Assembly (NCBI GenBank): GCA_001766905.1 | Contig: MEKI01000148.1 | Span: 34,641-81,385 of the forward strand | Source: Acidobacteria bacterium RBG_13_68_16 | Lineage (GTDB): Bacteria > Acidobacteriota > Thermoanaerobaculia > Thermoanaerobaculales > Thermoanaerobaculaceae | Reading direction: 5' to 3' | Length of the DNA: 46,745 nucleotides | In this document: positions 17,182 through 26,215 of the stretch, one piece after another | How positions within the stretch are numbered: position 1 is the first letter of the stretch | How the letters are laid out: each line of letters starts with the position of its first letter | Notes under the pieces: model-generated | The model's input: the letters and a program-made list of their open reading frames with translations, nothing else | Told to the model about the DNA's origin: nothing | Databases searched by the model: none | Program-made: the position numbers and the translations under genes

Positions 17182-20100
17182 TTACTTCAGTTTCACGATT
17201 GTCGCCTTCGGAGCGCTCCCGTCCGCGAGTTGCAGGACCAGCGTGTAGCAACCCGGCGCGGTGCCTGACGAGGTGTCCCAGTTGAAGATGAACTGGTTGC
17301 TGCCCGAGCGGAACGTGCTGCCGCCCTTGGCGCCGGCGGTCGGAGAGTAGAGCAGAATCGTTTGCGCCCCCGGCGTCCCAGGGCAGCCGACGTTGAGCAC
17401 CGCCTGCAATGACTGGGTTGTGCTGAGATCGTTGATGTAGTGGCCGTTGGCGTCCTTGAGCTGCCACTTGATCGGGACCCCTCGTGTCAGAGTGAACGAA
17501 CCTGAGTAGGTCGGGCTCGAGTAGGTACCTGCGGTAGTCAGCGGCGTCTGGAAGCCGATGAAGGTGTACCCGGAGGAAACGTTTTGCGTCAGGGTGCTCG
17601 AAACACTCGGGAAGAAGTTGCTGTCCCCGGCGTAGCTCGCGGTGATCGAGTGACTCCCGGCTGAGAGCGCCGAAGTGGTGAAGGCTGCCTTGCCACTGGC
17701 GAGCGTCGCGGTGCCCAGCGTCGTGGACCCATCCTTGAACGTCACCGTGCCGGTCGGCGTGCCCGATCCCGGTGACACCGCGCTCACCGTTGCGGTGAAC
17801 GTGACAGACTGCCCTGCAATGGATGGGTTCCCCGAGGAGGTCAGCAACGTGCTCGTGCTGGCTTTGCTGACAACCTGGCTCAAGGCGGACGAGGTCCCGG
17901 TCACGAAGTTGGAATCGCCGCCGTACGTCGCGGTGATCGAGTGGGTGCCGACCGACAGCGCCGACGTGGTGAAGGGGGCGCTGCCGCCGGCAAGTGTCGC
18001 CGTGCCGAGCGTTGTCGAGCCGACCTTGAAGGTCACGGTGCCGGTGGGTGTGCCCGAAGCGGGGCCCACCGCGCTCACGGTTGCCGTGAAGACAACCACC
18101 TGTCCAAAAACTGACGGGTTCGCCGACGAGCTCACCGACGTGGTCGTGCCGCCCTGGTTCACGGTGAGCGTGAGGTCCCTGGCGGCCGCCGAGCCGTCGG
18201 CGTCCGTAACCTGGACCGTGAAACTCGAGGTGCCCACCGTCGAGGGCGCACCCGTGATCTGACCGCTCGGGGAGAGGCTCAGACCACCGGGCAGCGACCC
18301 GGACGCCACACCCCACGCGTAGGGTGCGGTGCCCCCGATCACCTGTAGCGCCTGGCTATAGGCTCCGCCGTACGTCGCGTCGGGAAGGGCACTGATGCTG
18401 ATGAAGAGCGGCGCTGCGTACGTCTGTCCCGCATGGGGGATAGTGACCGGTGCAACCTGTTGGGTGATCTGTCTCATCGTCGCCGGGTCCACGATGCCGC
18501 GCAGCGTCATCAGGACCGTCTCGCCCGGGCGCAGGTAGAACGTGGCGTTGGATGTCCTGGGGTCGGTGACGTTGGGGTCCGTCAGGTTCGAGGTGTCCTC
18601 GAACACGGGGTCGTTGATGTTCACCAGCACTTCGTTACGCTGTTCCTGCAGGAGTTGGCAGTTGATGCTGATCGGGTTCTGGTACGCCTTGGAAATGATC
18701 AGCTGCAGGTGGGCGTTGGCCGGCGCGTTGCCGACCAGCTTCACATGGTAGGACGCAGAGGTGTTTCCGACGTTCGTCACCTTGTACGTCGCGTCCGTGA
18801 TGGAGAGATCCGTGATGTTCTGGTTCGAAATGTCCGGGTTGGAAACATCCGGGTTGGCGACGTTGGAGTTCGAGACGTCGGGGTTGGACACATCAGGGTT
18901 GGAAATGTCCGGGTTGGACACGTCCGGGTTGGAGACGTCCGGGTTGGACACGTCGGGGTTGGAGACATCCGGGTTCGAGACGTCCGGGTTGGACACGTTG
19001 GAGTTTGAGACATCGGGGTTTGACACGTCGGGGTTGTAGATCTCGATCGTGTTGATATCGGTGCCCGGCCCGGTGACGCCGTCCGGGTTGGCGAGAGACG
19101 GCACCGTCCCGTCCGGATTGAGAGTCACGAAGTTGGAGAGTCCGCCGGGAACGGGGTTCCCGAGTGAGTCGGATTCCTCAACGTTGACCGTGATGCTCGC
19201 CGCGGGGTTGCTGGAGGTCGCGAACACCGAACGCGCGATCCCCGAGTGGGCGGGGATGGTCACGTCGAGGGCCGTCAGGGGGTCAGGATCGGTCGGCTGC
19301 GGGTGCAAGAGGAACGCCGCCTTGCCGCCGATGGGTTGGCTCGCGATCGTCATCACGAAGTCTTTGTCGAACTTCGTTGCGTTGCGCACCAGGACGACGA
19401 ACGCTCGCGTCAGGGTTGTGCTGAGCGGCTTCGAGGTCTGTGGGGAGGTCACCTGTAACCCCTGCGTGATCCTGGCGCTGTAGATGTTCTGGTTTCGCAT
19501 CCCCTCCTGGCCGGTGACACATGGGGATGTGGTCTGGGTCGGATCGAAGATGCTGGTTCCCCCGCCCCCGACCGGCGTGTAGTTCTGCCAGTTGCCGTCG
19601 CGCGGGGGCCGTACGTCCTGGTTACTCGTCCACGTCGCGTAGAAGACAGGGGCCCTGCTCGGCGCGACGTTGTACGTCCAGGACCCACCGGCGGCCGGAG
19701 GCAAGAACGTCTGGCCGGCGATATCGATGTAGTCGCCGATGAACGCGACGGTCCCCTGCTTGAACAGCGGCAGGTTGGGTGGGTTGACCTGGAGCTGCTG
19801 CAGATACTGGATGGTCCCGGTCTCGTCCCCGCGCGTCCCGAACTTGTACTGGGAGACCCTCGCCGTTGTGAAGGCCGGCGAGGACGAAGCAGCGGCCTGC
19901 GCCACGCGCACGTCAAGCGTGTGTCGCTGCTGGGCGAGACCGAAGTCGTCCACGTACGGTGTGTAGACCTGTGACGGGCTCGTAAGCAGCTCCCCGCGGG
20001 GCAGCCGCTGCTCCTTGTAGAAGCGCCCAAAGGAGTCAGGCTGGAACGGGGAGTTGGGGTAGAAGAGCCCAAGCGTGTGGTCGAGACGCGTGTCGTAGTA

Positions 20101-21372
20101 CAGGAGCATGAGCTGACCGGCGGCGAACGCGAGCTGCGGCATGAACTGGTGCCCGCGGGTGAAGGTCGCACCGTAGTCGTCCACCACGGGTCCGGTGTCC
20201 ACCGACACAGGGTTGGACCAGCTCGTTCCGTTGAGTGAGGTGGTCAGGTAGATCCGCGCATCCGCCCCTGCGGATGGCCGGGCCGCCCACGCCAGATGCA
20301 CCCGGCTGGTGTTGCCCGAGTCCACGGACGCCGCAATCGTGGGGAGCGATTCGGTGCGAAACGAGGTGGCCGTTGTTCCCTGATCGAACGGGATGATCGT
20401 CGCCACATCGGTGGCCTTCGTGAACGTCTTCCCGAAATCGGTGGACTTCGCAAGAACGATAGCGTCGCTCTGGCTACTGGTCGCAAAGCGCCGCCACGTG
20501 ACGTGGACGGCACCCGAGAGCGGGTCGATGGCGATCGCTGTTCCCTGGTTGATCGAGCTGCTCTCGGAGAGCTTGATCGGGTTACTCCAGGTGGCCCCGC
20601 AGTCCAACGAGCGCGTGAACATGATCTTCGTGCTGGTGCTCCCCGTGAACTTCGCCCAGGTGAAGTACACGGTACCGGCGGGGAACGACTGCGTCGGGGA
20701 CACGTTGATCGTGCACTGCCCCGCCCCGGCGCGGGGCACGTCGGCGGCGACCCACGGCTTGTCGAGGAACTGGCCCGAGGTTCCGGTGTCTACGACTTTC
20801 GTTCCAACGTACTTGATGGTGTCCAGGCCCTGCGTGGCGTCGCCGTTCTCCTTGTTGTTGAGGTCGATTAGCGACGTCACGAATACCGCTCCCAGATCGG
20901 TGTCGCGGTTGAAGGCGATTCCGCTGAAGTAGAAGAGCCCATTGGTCCCGGGGCGCATCACGGGATCCCCACCCGCCGAAAATCCCTTCAACGGCGAGGC
21001 CAGCCCCTGTGCCGACTGATCCTGGGGGTATCCCGGGAGCAGCGTGCTCTGCCACGTCTGGCCCCCGTCGAACGACTTGAACACTCCGAGCCAGGCGTCA
21101 CCGGAGAGCTTGCCATCCGGTAGTCCCGGCACGTCCACGGTCCGGTAGTCGTTGGCCCCCGCGAGCAGGTGCAGCGGGTTCCTGGACGAGACCGCCAGCG
21201 ACGGCTCGTTCTGGCGCTGCAGGAACGGGTCGCCCCCCGGCCACTGGGTCCCCGACACCATGTTCACGTTTTGGCCCACGATCTGGGCCTGACCCGGAGC
21301 GGCCGCAAGAAGGACCGCCAGCGCGCCGACGGCGCCCAAAACCATACCCCCCCGTGCTTCCTGACGAGACAT
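17182..21372 (-). CDS. Secreted BNR / NPDVS-repeat / Ig-like / PxKF protein
   Basis: The product has about 1396 residues. Its signal peptide (MVLGAVGALAVLLAAA up to AQA) fits ATG 21372, which has GGGAGG six bases before it. The first 590 residues form a sialidase-like propeller with Asp-box motifs (SFDGGQTW, SLDCGATW, STDFGKTF), but I see no sialidase catalytic set. Next come 15 tandem pentapeptides (residues 780-854), a putative Ig (He_PIG) domain (near ALPDATYGGAYSQALQVIGG), two Ig-like repeats of the TGTVTFKDGSTTLGTATL type, and a C-terminal PxKF domain (GVPIKWQLKDANGHYIN). It is probably a large surface or exported protein for binding or display; no enzyme activity is evident. It converges on the kinase gene with a 48-base gap that holds no strong terminator. 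Confidence 0.85.
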   Translation of the reverse strand: MSRQEARGGMVLGAVGALAVLLAAAPGQAQIVGQNVNMVSGTQWPGGDPFLQRQNEPSLAVSSRNPLHLLAGANDYRTVDVPGLPDGKLSGDAWLGVFKSFDGGQTWQSTLLPGYPQDQSAQGLASPLKGFSAGGDPVMRPGTNGLFYFSGIAFNRDTDLGAVFVTSLIDLNNKENGDATQGLDTIKYVGTKVVDTGTSGQFLDKPWVAADVPRAGAGQCTINVSPTQSFPAGTVYFTWAKFTGSTSTKIMFTRSLDCGATWSNPIKLSESSSINQGTAIAIDPLSGAVHVTWRRFATSSQSDAIVLAKSTDFGKTFTKATDVATIIPFDQGTTATSFRTESLPTIAASVDSGNTSRVHLAWAARPSAGADARIYLTTSLNGTSWSNPVSVDTGPVVDDYGATFTRGHQFMPQLAFAAGQLMLLYYDTRLDHTLGLFYPNSPFQPDSFGRFYKEQRLPRGELLTSPSQVYTPYVDDFGLAQQRHTLDVRVAQAAASSSPAFTTARVSQYKFGTRGDETGTIQYLQQLQVNPPNLPLFKQGTVAFIGDYIDIAGQTFLPPAAGGSWTYNVAPSRAPVFYATWTSNQDVRPPRDGNWQNYTPVGGGGTSIFDPTQTTSPCVTGQEGMRNQNIYSARITQGLQVTSPQTSKPLSTTLTRAFVVLVRNATKFDKDFVMTIASQPIGGKAAFLLHPQPTDPDPLTALDVTIPAHSGIARSVFATSSNPAASITVNVEESDSLGNPVPGGLSNFVTLNPDGTVPSLANPDGVTGPGTDINTIEIYNPDVSNPDVSNSNVSNPDVSNPDVSNPDVSNPDVSNPDVSNPDISNPDVSNPDVSNSNVANPDVSNPDISNQNITDLSITDATYKVTNVGNTSASYHVKLVGNAPANAHLQLIISKAYQNPISINCQLLQEQRNEVLVNINDPVFEDTSNLTDPNVTDPRTSNATFYLRPGETVLMTLRGIVDPATMRQITQQVAPVTIPHAGQTYAAPLFISISALPDATYGGAYSQALQVIGGTAPYAWGVASGSLPGGLSLSPSGQITGAPSTVGTSSFTVQVTDADGSAAARDLTLTVNQGGTTTSVSSSANPSVFGQVVVFTATVSAVGPASGTPTGTVTFKVGSTTLGTATLAGGSAPFTTSALSVGTHSITATYGGDSNFVTGTSSALSQVVSKASTSTLLTSSGNPSIAGQSVTFTATVSAVSPGSGTPTGTVTFKDGSTTLGTATLASGKAAFTTSALSAGSHSITASYAGDSNFFPSVSSTLTQNVSSGYTFIGFQTPLTTAGTYSSPTYSGSFTLTRGVPIKWQLKDANGHYINDLSTTQSLQAVLNVGCPGTPGAQTILLYSPTAGAKGGSTFRSGSNQFIFNWDTSSGTAPGCYTLVLQLADGSAPKATIVKLK
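18811..19035 (-). repeat. Fifteen-unit 15-base tandem repeat encoding NPDVS
   Basis: Fifteen in-frame units of 15 bases encode N-x-[DN]-[VI]-[ST] pentapeptides, mostly NPDVS, with NPDIS, NSNVS, NSNVA and a terminal NQNIT as variants. Units differ at synonymous positions, so the array is not freshly expanded. An in-frame array can change length without breaking the gene. The fold is unknown to me; a five-residue period suggests a pentapeptide-like helix or an extended linker. Confidence 0.93.
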
Positions 21373-21528
21373 CAGCTGCCTCCCCCGGGTCCCCCTGCCG
21401 GCAGCCACGGTCATGGCCGCGCAAGCCTGTGTCCTGAGAACCTTGCGGAGTCTAACAGGAATGAGACGGAGTCCTATTCCGCTGCTTGTCGTGTCGGACC
21501 AATGGTTTGGGCTGATCGTGACGCCGGG

Positions 21529-22005
21529 TTAGCCCGCGAGCTCGCCGAGGATCTCCAGCACGACCCGCTCCACCGCCGCCCCGACCTCGTCCGACAGGCC
21601 GGACACCAGGGAGAGGCGCCGAGCCACGATCCCCCAGAGGCGGTAGCGCACTGCAGCCATCTCAGGGTAGCTCAACGCGATCCAGCGCAACCCCTCGGGC
21701 AGGCTGAGGGCGTGAGCGGTGGCGTGTCGTTGGGGCACCGCCAGCACCTCGTCGTGGCCGAGGCGGACGATGGAGCCCGGCCCTCCACCGGCCGTGACGG
21801 CATCGACCAGCCACACGTCGGCCTCGCCCTGCCAAAGCCCGGGAAGCCGCAACGAGTCGGCGCCGCCGTCCTCCACCCGCACCCCGGCCGGAAGGTGTCC
21901 GGCGCTGAGGCGCCGCACCACCTCGGGCCCTGCCCCGTCATCCGCCATCAGGGGATTGCCGAAGCCGACAACGAGGACACGCGCGGACGTTTCGTCGCCT
22001 GTCAC
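21529..22005 (-). CDS. [NiFe] hydrogenase maturation protease (group 3 partner)
   Basis: The 158-residue HybD/HycI-family protease has GFGNPLMADDGAG near the start, VDAVTAGG with the second acidic ligand, and the metal-ligand His in ATAHALSLPEGL. It lies downstream of the group 3b hydrogenase genes on the same strand and would trim the seven residues after H431 of that large subunit. The GTG at 22005 has no ribosome site, but a TAGAAT hexamer ends seven bases before it, so a leaderless transcript is likely. The open frame extends upstream to 22464 inside the large subunit gene, but the family homology begins only here. Confidence 0.85.
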   Translation of the reverse strand: MTGDETSARVLVVGFGNPLMADDGAGPEVVRRLSAGHLPAGVRVEDGGADSLRLPGLWQGEADVWLVDAVTAGGGPGSIVRLGHDEVLAVPQRHATAHALSLPEGLRWIALSYPEMAAVRYRLWGIVARRLSLVSGLSDEVGAAVERVVLEILGELAG

Positions 22006-22012
22006 GTTCGGG

Positions 22013-22018
22013 ATTCTA
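22013..22018 (-). promoter_or_regulatory. -10 element placing a leaderless start on the protease
   Basis: TAGAAT on the minus strand is separated by seven bases from the GTG start, the usual distance from a -10 to the transcription start. No -35 is apparent in the GC-rich sequence above it. Confidence 0.35.
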
Positions 22019-22090
22019 GGGTATCGCCCGCCCCGCCAGCGCCCGGTGCTGCAGCTCTGGGCACGTCGATCCAACCTGGGAGGGCGTCCC

Positions 22091-22111
22091 CTCTTGCCTC
22101 TTGCCTCTTGC
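22091..22111. repeat. Heptanucleotide repeat (CTCTTGC)3
   Basis: Three perfect copies of CTCTTGC in tandem lie in the gap between the large subunit stop and the protease gene, followed by a partial CTGCCTCTT. It is short and non-coding, and may vary in length between strains. Confidence 0.7.
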
Positions 22112-22121
22112 CTGCCTCTTC

Positions 22122-23438
22122 TCACTCCCCTGCCAGGCGCGTGACGTGCACCGAGCAGGAGATGCACGGGTCGTACGCCCGCGCCACCATCTCCAGGTTG
22201 AGCTTGAGGCGCGCGTCCTCCATGGGCTCGCTGCTTGCGAGCAGGTTCTCCACGGCGGCCCGCATGTCGCGCTCGACGTTGGCGAGGTTCTGCGCCGTGG
22301 GGGTGATGACGTTCGCCGACAGCACGCGGCCGTCGCCGTCGAGCTCGTACTCGTGGAAGAGGGTGCCGCGTGGGACCTCGATGGCCCCGACCCCGCGCCC
22401 CGCCCGCACCTCGTACTCCACCATCTCCCGCGGCACCTCGGGCATGCCGAGCAGCTCGTCGCATACCTCGACGCCGTGCTCGACGCTGTGCACGAGCTCC
22501 ACGAGCTGCGCCCAGTTGTTGAGGAGCACGTTGTCCACCACACCGCCGGGGAAGAGCCGGTCGAACGCCTCGCGCGCCCGCCCGCCCAGGTAGTGCCCCC
22601 AGAGCTTGAGGCGGGCCAGCGACCCCACCATGTAGGTCTCGCCCGAGGCCAGGGCGCTGTGTTTGGCGTGCGAGTGCTCGACGGTGAACTCGCGGATCAC
22701 GTCCCGGTAGGAGGCGATGGGGAACTCCTCCCCGCGTGACGTGCAGATCGCCACCCCGCGGAAGCGGTACGCCTCCTCGTAGGGCCGCAGCGCCACGTAA
22801 ACGGTCGGCTGCGCCGCCCAGGGGGGGACCGGAAGGCTGCCCACCAGATCGACGGTGCCCATGAGCGGATCCAGGGCAGCCGCAAGCTCGTCACGAAGCG
22901 CCTTCAGATCACGGTGCCGGGGGATCTTGCCGAACCCTCCCACCAGCGTGTTGATGGGGTGGATGGCCCGGCCGCCGACGAGCTCCTGGACCCGGTTCCC
23001 GAGCTGCTTGAGCTTCAGCGCGAAGGCCACCTCGCCCGGGTACTTGGAGGCCATGCTGATGACCGAGTCAAAGCCGAGAAAATCCGGTAGCGCCAGCGCG
23101 AACACGTGTAGTGCGTGGGACTCGATGGTGGCGCCCAGCAGCAGCAACCCGCGCAGAGTGTGGATGCGCTCCGACTGCGTGATGCCGAGGGCCCCTTCGA
23201 GGGCCGTGAGTGCGGCCACCGTGTGGTTGGCCGAGCAGATGGCGCACACCCTCGTGATGATCCCCTGCACATCGAGGAAGTGCTTCCCCTTGAGCAACGC
23301 CTCGTAGTAGCGGCTGCCCTCGAAGATGTCCATGTTCACCTCGTGGACGGTGTTTCCGACGATTTTGACGAAGATCCCGCCGTGCCCTTCCACGCGACCG
23401 AGGTGGGGGATGACGATGCTCCTAGCGCTTTGGCTCAT
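22122..23438 (-). CDS. hydA: Group 3b [NiFe] hydrogenase large subunit (alpha)
   Basis: The 438-residue catalytic subunit is of the cytosolic sulfhydrogenase/NADP-hydrogenase type. L1 is LGRVEGHGGIFV; the nickel ligands are C65/C68 in RVCAICSANH and C425/C428 in DPCISCSVH, followed by a tail of only seven residues for proteolysis. There is no signal peptide. The gene is last in the order hydB-hydG-hydD-hydA, the order of the Pyrococcus soluble hydrogenase operon, and its start overlaps the end of hydD by 17 bases behind an AGGAGAT ribosome site. The enzyme family interconverts H2 and NADPH and can reduce polysulfide. Confidence 0.95.
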   Translation of the reverse strand: MSQSARSIVIPHLGRVEGHGGIFVKIVGNTVHEVNMDIFEGSRYYEALLKGKHFLDVQGIITRVCAICSANHTVAALTALEGALGITQSERIHTLRGLLLLGATIESHALHVFALALPDFLGFDSVISMASKYPGEVAFALKLKQLGNRVQELVGGRAIHPINTLVGGFGKIPRHRDLKALRDELAAALDPLMGTVDLVGSLPVPPWAAQPTVYVALRPYEEAYRFRGVAICTSRGEEFPIASYRDVIREFTVEHSHAKHSALASGETYMVGSLARLKLWGHYLGGRAREAFDRLFPGGVVDNVLLNNWAQLVELVHSVEHGVEVCDELLGMPEVPREMVEYEVRAGRGVGAIEVPRGTLFHEYELDGDGRVLSANVITPTAQNLANVERDMRAAVENLLASSEPMEDARLKLNLEMVARAYDPCISCSVHVTRLAGE

Positions 23439-24213
23439 GACGCATCTCCTGCTCCAGCCCCTGGGTCATCCAGACGGGGGCCGAAAAGTGGCTCATCTTG
23501 CGGGCGATCTCCACCCACGAAATGCCCCTGCCGGCGAACATCGTGATGTTGGCGTCGTAGTTCGGCTCCTCGATGGGGCCGCGGCAGCCGGCACACGCCA
23601 CGCCGTGGGACGGACAACGCGCGCCACACCCCGCCCGGGTCATGGCCCCGCAGCACACTTCCTGGGCGTAGACGACGCGACACACGTTCTCCTTTGCCTT
23701 GCACTCCCAGCACACCGGCACTTTGGGCAGCTCCGGCTCGGTCCCCGCAAGAAGCGCGTTGACCGCAGCCAGGAACTCGCGGCGCTCGATCGGGCAGCCG
23801 GGGAGCTGCAGGTCGAAGTGCACGAAGTCTGTCGGCGGCAGCGCCTCGACGCTGTCGAGGAACGACACGCCGGGGCCGTAGACCTCCCGCTCGAGGACGT
23901 CGCGCGGGATGTCGTTCTTCATGGCGGGCAACCCGCCCCACACCGCGCACGTCCCCAGCGCCACAAGCGTCTTGGTCCGGGCGCGGATCTCCTTCAGCGA
24001 CTGCAGATCGCGCTCGGTAGCCACGACCCCCTCGACGAACGCCAGGTCGAGACGGCACAGGTGGTTGTTGTCGCTGCGGGCCATCACCCAGTCAACGATG
24101 TCCAGGCGCTGCGCAAGGCGCACGAGCTCGTCCTCGCAGTTGAGGATCTGGAGCTGGTCACCCGCACAGCCAGTGAGGCCGAAAATGCCAACCTTGGGCT
24201 TACTCGCTTCCAT
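23422..24213 (-). CDS. hydD: Group 3b [NiFe] hydrogenase small subunit (delta)
   Basis: The 263-residue subunit carries the cluster relay to the active site. Proximal cluster motifs are GLTGCAGDQ, GTCAVWGG and LPGCPIER. The C-terminal half adds CWECKAKENVC and a cysteine-rich segment (CCGAMTRAGCGARCPSHGV, then CAGCRGP) for further clusters. ATG 24213 has AGGAG seven bases upstream; an earlier ATG at 24264 would add an unlikely Pro/Ser leader. It lies 69 bases after hydG. Confidence 0.94.
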   Translation of the reverse strand: MEASKPKVGIFGLTGCAGDQLQILNCEDELVRLAQRLDIVDWVMARSDNNHLCRLDLAFVEGVVATERDLQSLKEIRARTKTLVALGTCAVWGGLPAMKNDIPRDVLEREVYGPGVSFLDSVEALPPTDFVHFDLQLPGCPIERREFLAAVNALLAGTEPELPKVPVCWECKAKENVCRVVYAQEVCCGAMTRAGCGARCPSHGVACAGCRGPIEEPNYDANITMFAGRGISWVEIARKMSHFSAPVWMTQGLEQEMRHEPKR

Positions 24214-24271
24214 GAGCGGCTCCTTCCGAAGGACAGGAGGTGAGGGGCTCGAACCGGGGGCCACTAATCAT
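24200..24271 (-). CDS. Possible 23-codon mini-gene between hydG and hydD
   Basis: An ATG at 24271 sits behind a strong GGAGGA and runs 23 codons (MISGPRFEPL...) to a stop inside the first codons of hydD. The peptide resembles nothing I know. It may be chance, or a leader that couples translation across the 69-base gap. Confidence 0.2.
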   Translation of the reverse strand: MISGPRFEPLTSCPSEGAAHGSE

Positions 24272-24282
24272 GTCGCTCCTCC

Positions 24283-25182
24283 TCACGTGTAGATCAGCTC
24301 GGGCAGGTTGATGGCGTCCCAGTAAGAGAACACCGGCCCGTGCAGGCACGTGAACGTGTACCCAACGGCGCAGTGCCCACACTTTCCGACCCCGCACTCC
24401 ATGCGGCGCTCCAGGCTGAGGTAGATCCGATGGCGCCCGAAACCCCTTTCCACGAGCTTCTCCAGCATGAACTTGTAGAACACCGGCGGCCCGCAGGCCA
24501 CGGCGTAGGTGCGCGAGACGTCGAGCTCCACCAGGTCGAGGAGCTCCGTGACCACACCAACCCTCCCGGTCCACGGTTTTCCCTGGGTGCCGTCCACCGA
24601 AAGCAGGATCTGGGCGTCGCCGCGGCGCGAGAGCGACTCCAGCTCTTCGCGGAAGAGCACCTGCTCGGGCGAACGCGTGCCGTAGAGCAGCATCACCTTT
24701 CCGAAGCGGTCACGCTGGTCGATCAGGTACTGCAGGAGGCCCCGCAACGGCACCATGCCGAGGCCGCCCGCCACCAGGAGCACGTCCTGCCCCTCGAACA
24801 TCTCGACCGGGAATCCGTTGCCCAACGGTCCCCTGATCCCCACCTCGTCACCCTCGGTGATGTGGTCGAAGAGGTAGTTGGTGAGCGACCCGGTGCGCCG
24901 GATGCCGAGCTGGAAGACGCCACGCCTGGTCGGCGAGGAGGGCAGCGAGAACGGCCCCTCCCCGACTCCCAGCACTGAAAGCTCGACGAACTGCCCCGGT
25001 CGGAAGTTGAAGGAGTCGGCGAGGGTCGAGTCGGTGAACCGGAGATCGTAGAGCCGGATCTCCGTGGTCAGCTCGCGCACCCGCATGATGCGGGCCGGGG
25101 CGGGCACGAACGGGTTTGTGCCGGTCGCGAGCTTGCGCCGCGCGCTGCGGACCGGCGGGGCCTCAGGAATCGTGACGCTCAT
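24283..25182 (-). CDS. hydG: HydG-type FAD/NAD(P) diaphorase subunit (gamma), copy 1
   Basis: The 299-residue protein belongs to the ferredoxin-NADP reductase superfamily. FAD is bound at RPGQFVELSV and SLPSSPTRRG, NAD(P) at AGGLGMVPLRGLL and ACGPPVFYKF, and a C-terminal [2Fe-2S] site is formed by ECGVGKCGHCAVG plus the later Cys in TFTCLHGPVF. It exchanges electrons between NAD(P)(H) and the HydB/HydD relay. The start overlaps the stop of hydB as ATGA. A close relative is encoded at 29611 in the divergent operon. Confidence 0.94.
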   Translation of the reverse strand: MSVTIPEAPPVRSARRKLATGTNPFVPAPARIMRVRELTTEIRLYDLRFTDSTLADSFNFRPGQFVELSVLGVGEGPFSLPSSPTRRGVFQLGIRRTGSLTNYLFDHITEGDEVGIRGPLGNGFPVEMFEGQDVLLVAGGLGMVPLRGLLQYLIDQRDRFGKVMLLYGTRSPEQVLFREELESLSRRGDAQILLSVDGTQGKPWTGRVGVVTELLDLVELDVSRTYAVACGPPVFYKFMLEKLVERGFGRHRIYLSLERRMECGVGKCGHCAVGYTFTCLHGPVFSYWDAINLPELIYT

Positions 25183-26198
25183 AGCTCACCTCGCACCGTC
25201 TTGAAGACCTCGACGACGTTGATTCCGGTCGGGCAGTTCTCGATGCAGCGTCCGCACCCCACGCACGACGGCTTGCCGAACTCGCGCACGAACGCCTCCT
25301 GCTTGTGGTAGTAGCGGTTCTTGACGCGGTCGGCCCGGGTCGCGCGGAAATTGTGTCCCCCAGCCACCAGGGCGTACTCCCGGTACAGGCAGGCATCCCA
25401 GGTGCGCATCCTGCGCGCCACTCCCTCCTCGGGGATCTCGTCGCGCACGTTGAAGCAGGCGCAGGTCGGGCAGACCATCGAGCACGACCCGCAGCAGAGG
25501 CACTTTTTGCCCAGCTCCTCCCAGACGGGGTCGTCCCTCTTGAGCTCGAGGACGTACGGAAGGTCGGTCACGTCCATCGACAGTGTGAAACTGCGCTCGC
25601 GCTCCTTCAGACGGGCCATGTACTCCTGCACATCGCTGCGCGTGGACGGTTCGAACAGGCTCTGATTGGCGCGTACGATGTCATCGCCACGCGCCGACGC
25701 GATGGTCACCAGGAAATGGTTCTTGAGGGGGGTGAGGAAGAGATCGAAACCGTCGTCGACGTTCGCCGTCCCCTGCGACCTGCAGAAGCACTTCTCGTCG
25801 GGGAAGCAGCCGTACCCCACGACGGTCAACTGCTCGCGGTTGCGCTTGTAGTACGGGTCCACGAAGTCCGACAAGTAGAGAAGGTCGAGGATCTTCAGCG
25901 CGTGGATGTCGCAGGCGTGGGCACCGAAGAAGACGACCGGCCCGGGGTCGTTGTCGCCGCTCTGCTGCGCGTTCTGGCCGTCGCGCCGCTCCAGCATGCA
26001 GAACGAGGGCTTGAGCAGGAGCTTCTTGAACGGGAGGACCGTGCGAACCGCGTCGGGGCGAGCGGTCGAGACCTCTTCGATGGGCTCCAGCGAAAACACC
26101 CCGGGAGAGCGTTCGACCGGCGCCATCAGCGTCCCGAGAGGTTTGAGCGCCTCGACGAAAGTGTTCAGGAGGCTCGAGTTCATACGCAGGGTCTGCAT
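25179..26198 (-). CDS. hydB: HydB-type dicluster iron-sulfur subunit (beta), copy 1
   Basis: The 339-residue electron-transfer subunit carries CLCCGSCSMVCPTCACF (about 245-262) and CVGCGRCIENCPTGIN (about 310-325) for two [4Fe-4S] clusters, after an N-terminal domain with further conserved cysteines (GCFPDEKCFC). It is first in the hydBGDA operon. ATG 26198 with GGAGG seven bases upstream fits best; an in-frame ATG at 26273 lies upstream of the predicted transcription start. It is transcribed from 26245-26273 through a Rex-like operator. Confidence 0.93.
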   Translation of the reverse strand: MQTLRMNSSLLNTFVEALKPLGTLMAPVERSPGVFSLEPIEEVSTARPDAVRTVLPFKKLLLKPSFCMLERRDGQNAQQSGDNDPGPVVFFGAHACDIHALKILDLLYLSDFVDPYYKRNREQLTVVGYGCFPDEKCFCRSQGTANVDDGFDLFLTPLKNHFLVTIASARGDDIVRANQSLFEPSTRSDVQEYMARLKERERSFTLSMDVTDLPYVLELKRDDPVWEELGKKCLCCGSCSMVCPTCACFNVRDEIPEEGVARRMRTWDACLYREYALVAGGHNFRATRADRVKNRYYHKQEAFVREFGKPSCVGCGRCIENCPTGINVVEVFKTVRGEL

Positions 26199-26215
26199 TA
26201 CGGTTCCTCCAGAGA

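Noticed and set aside
18811-19035. 15-base repeats as a CRISPR array
   Set aside because: Units are contiguous without spacers, in frame and inside a coding gene.
21421-21482. Overlapping inverted repeats upstream of the secreted protein gene
   Set aside because: Stems of five to six bases with long loops are not distinguishable from chance here.
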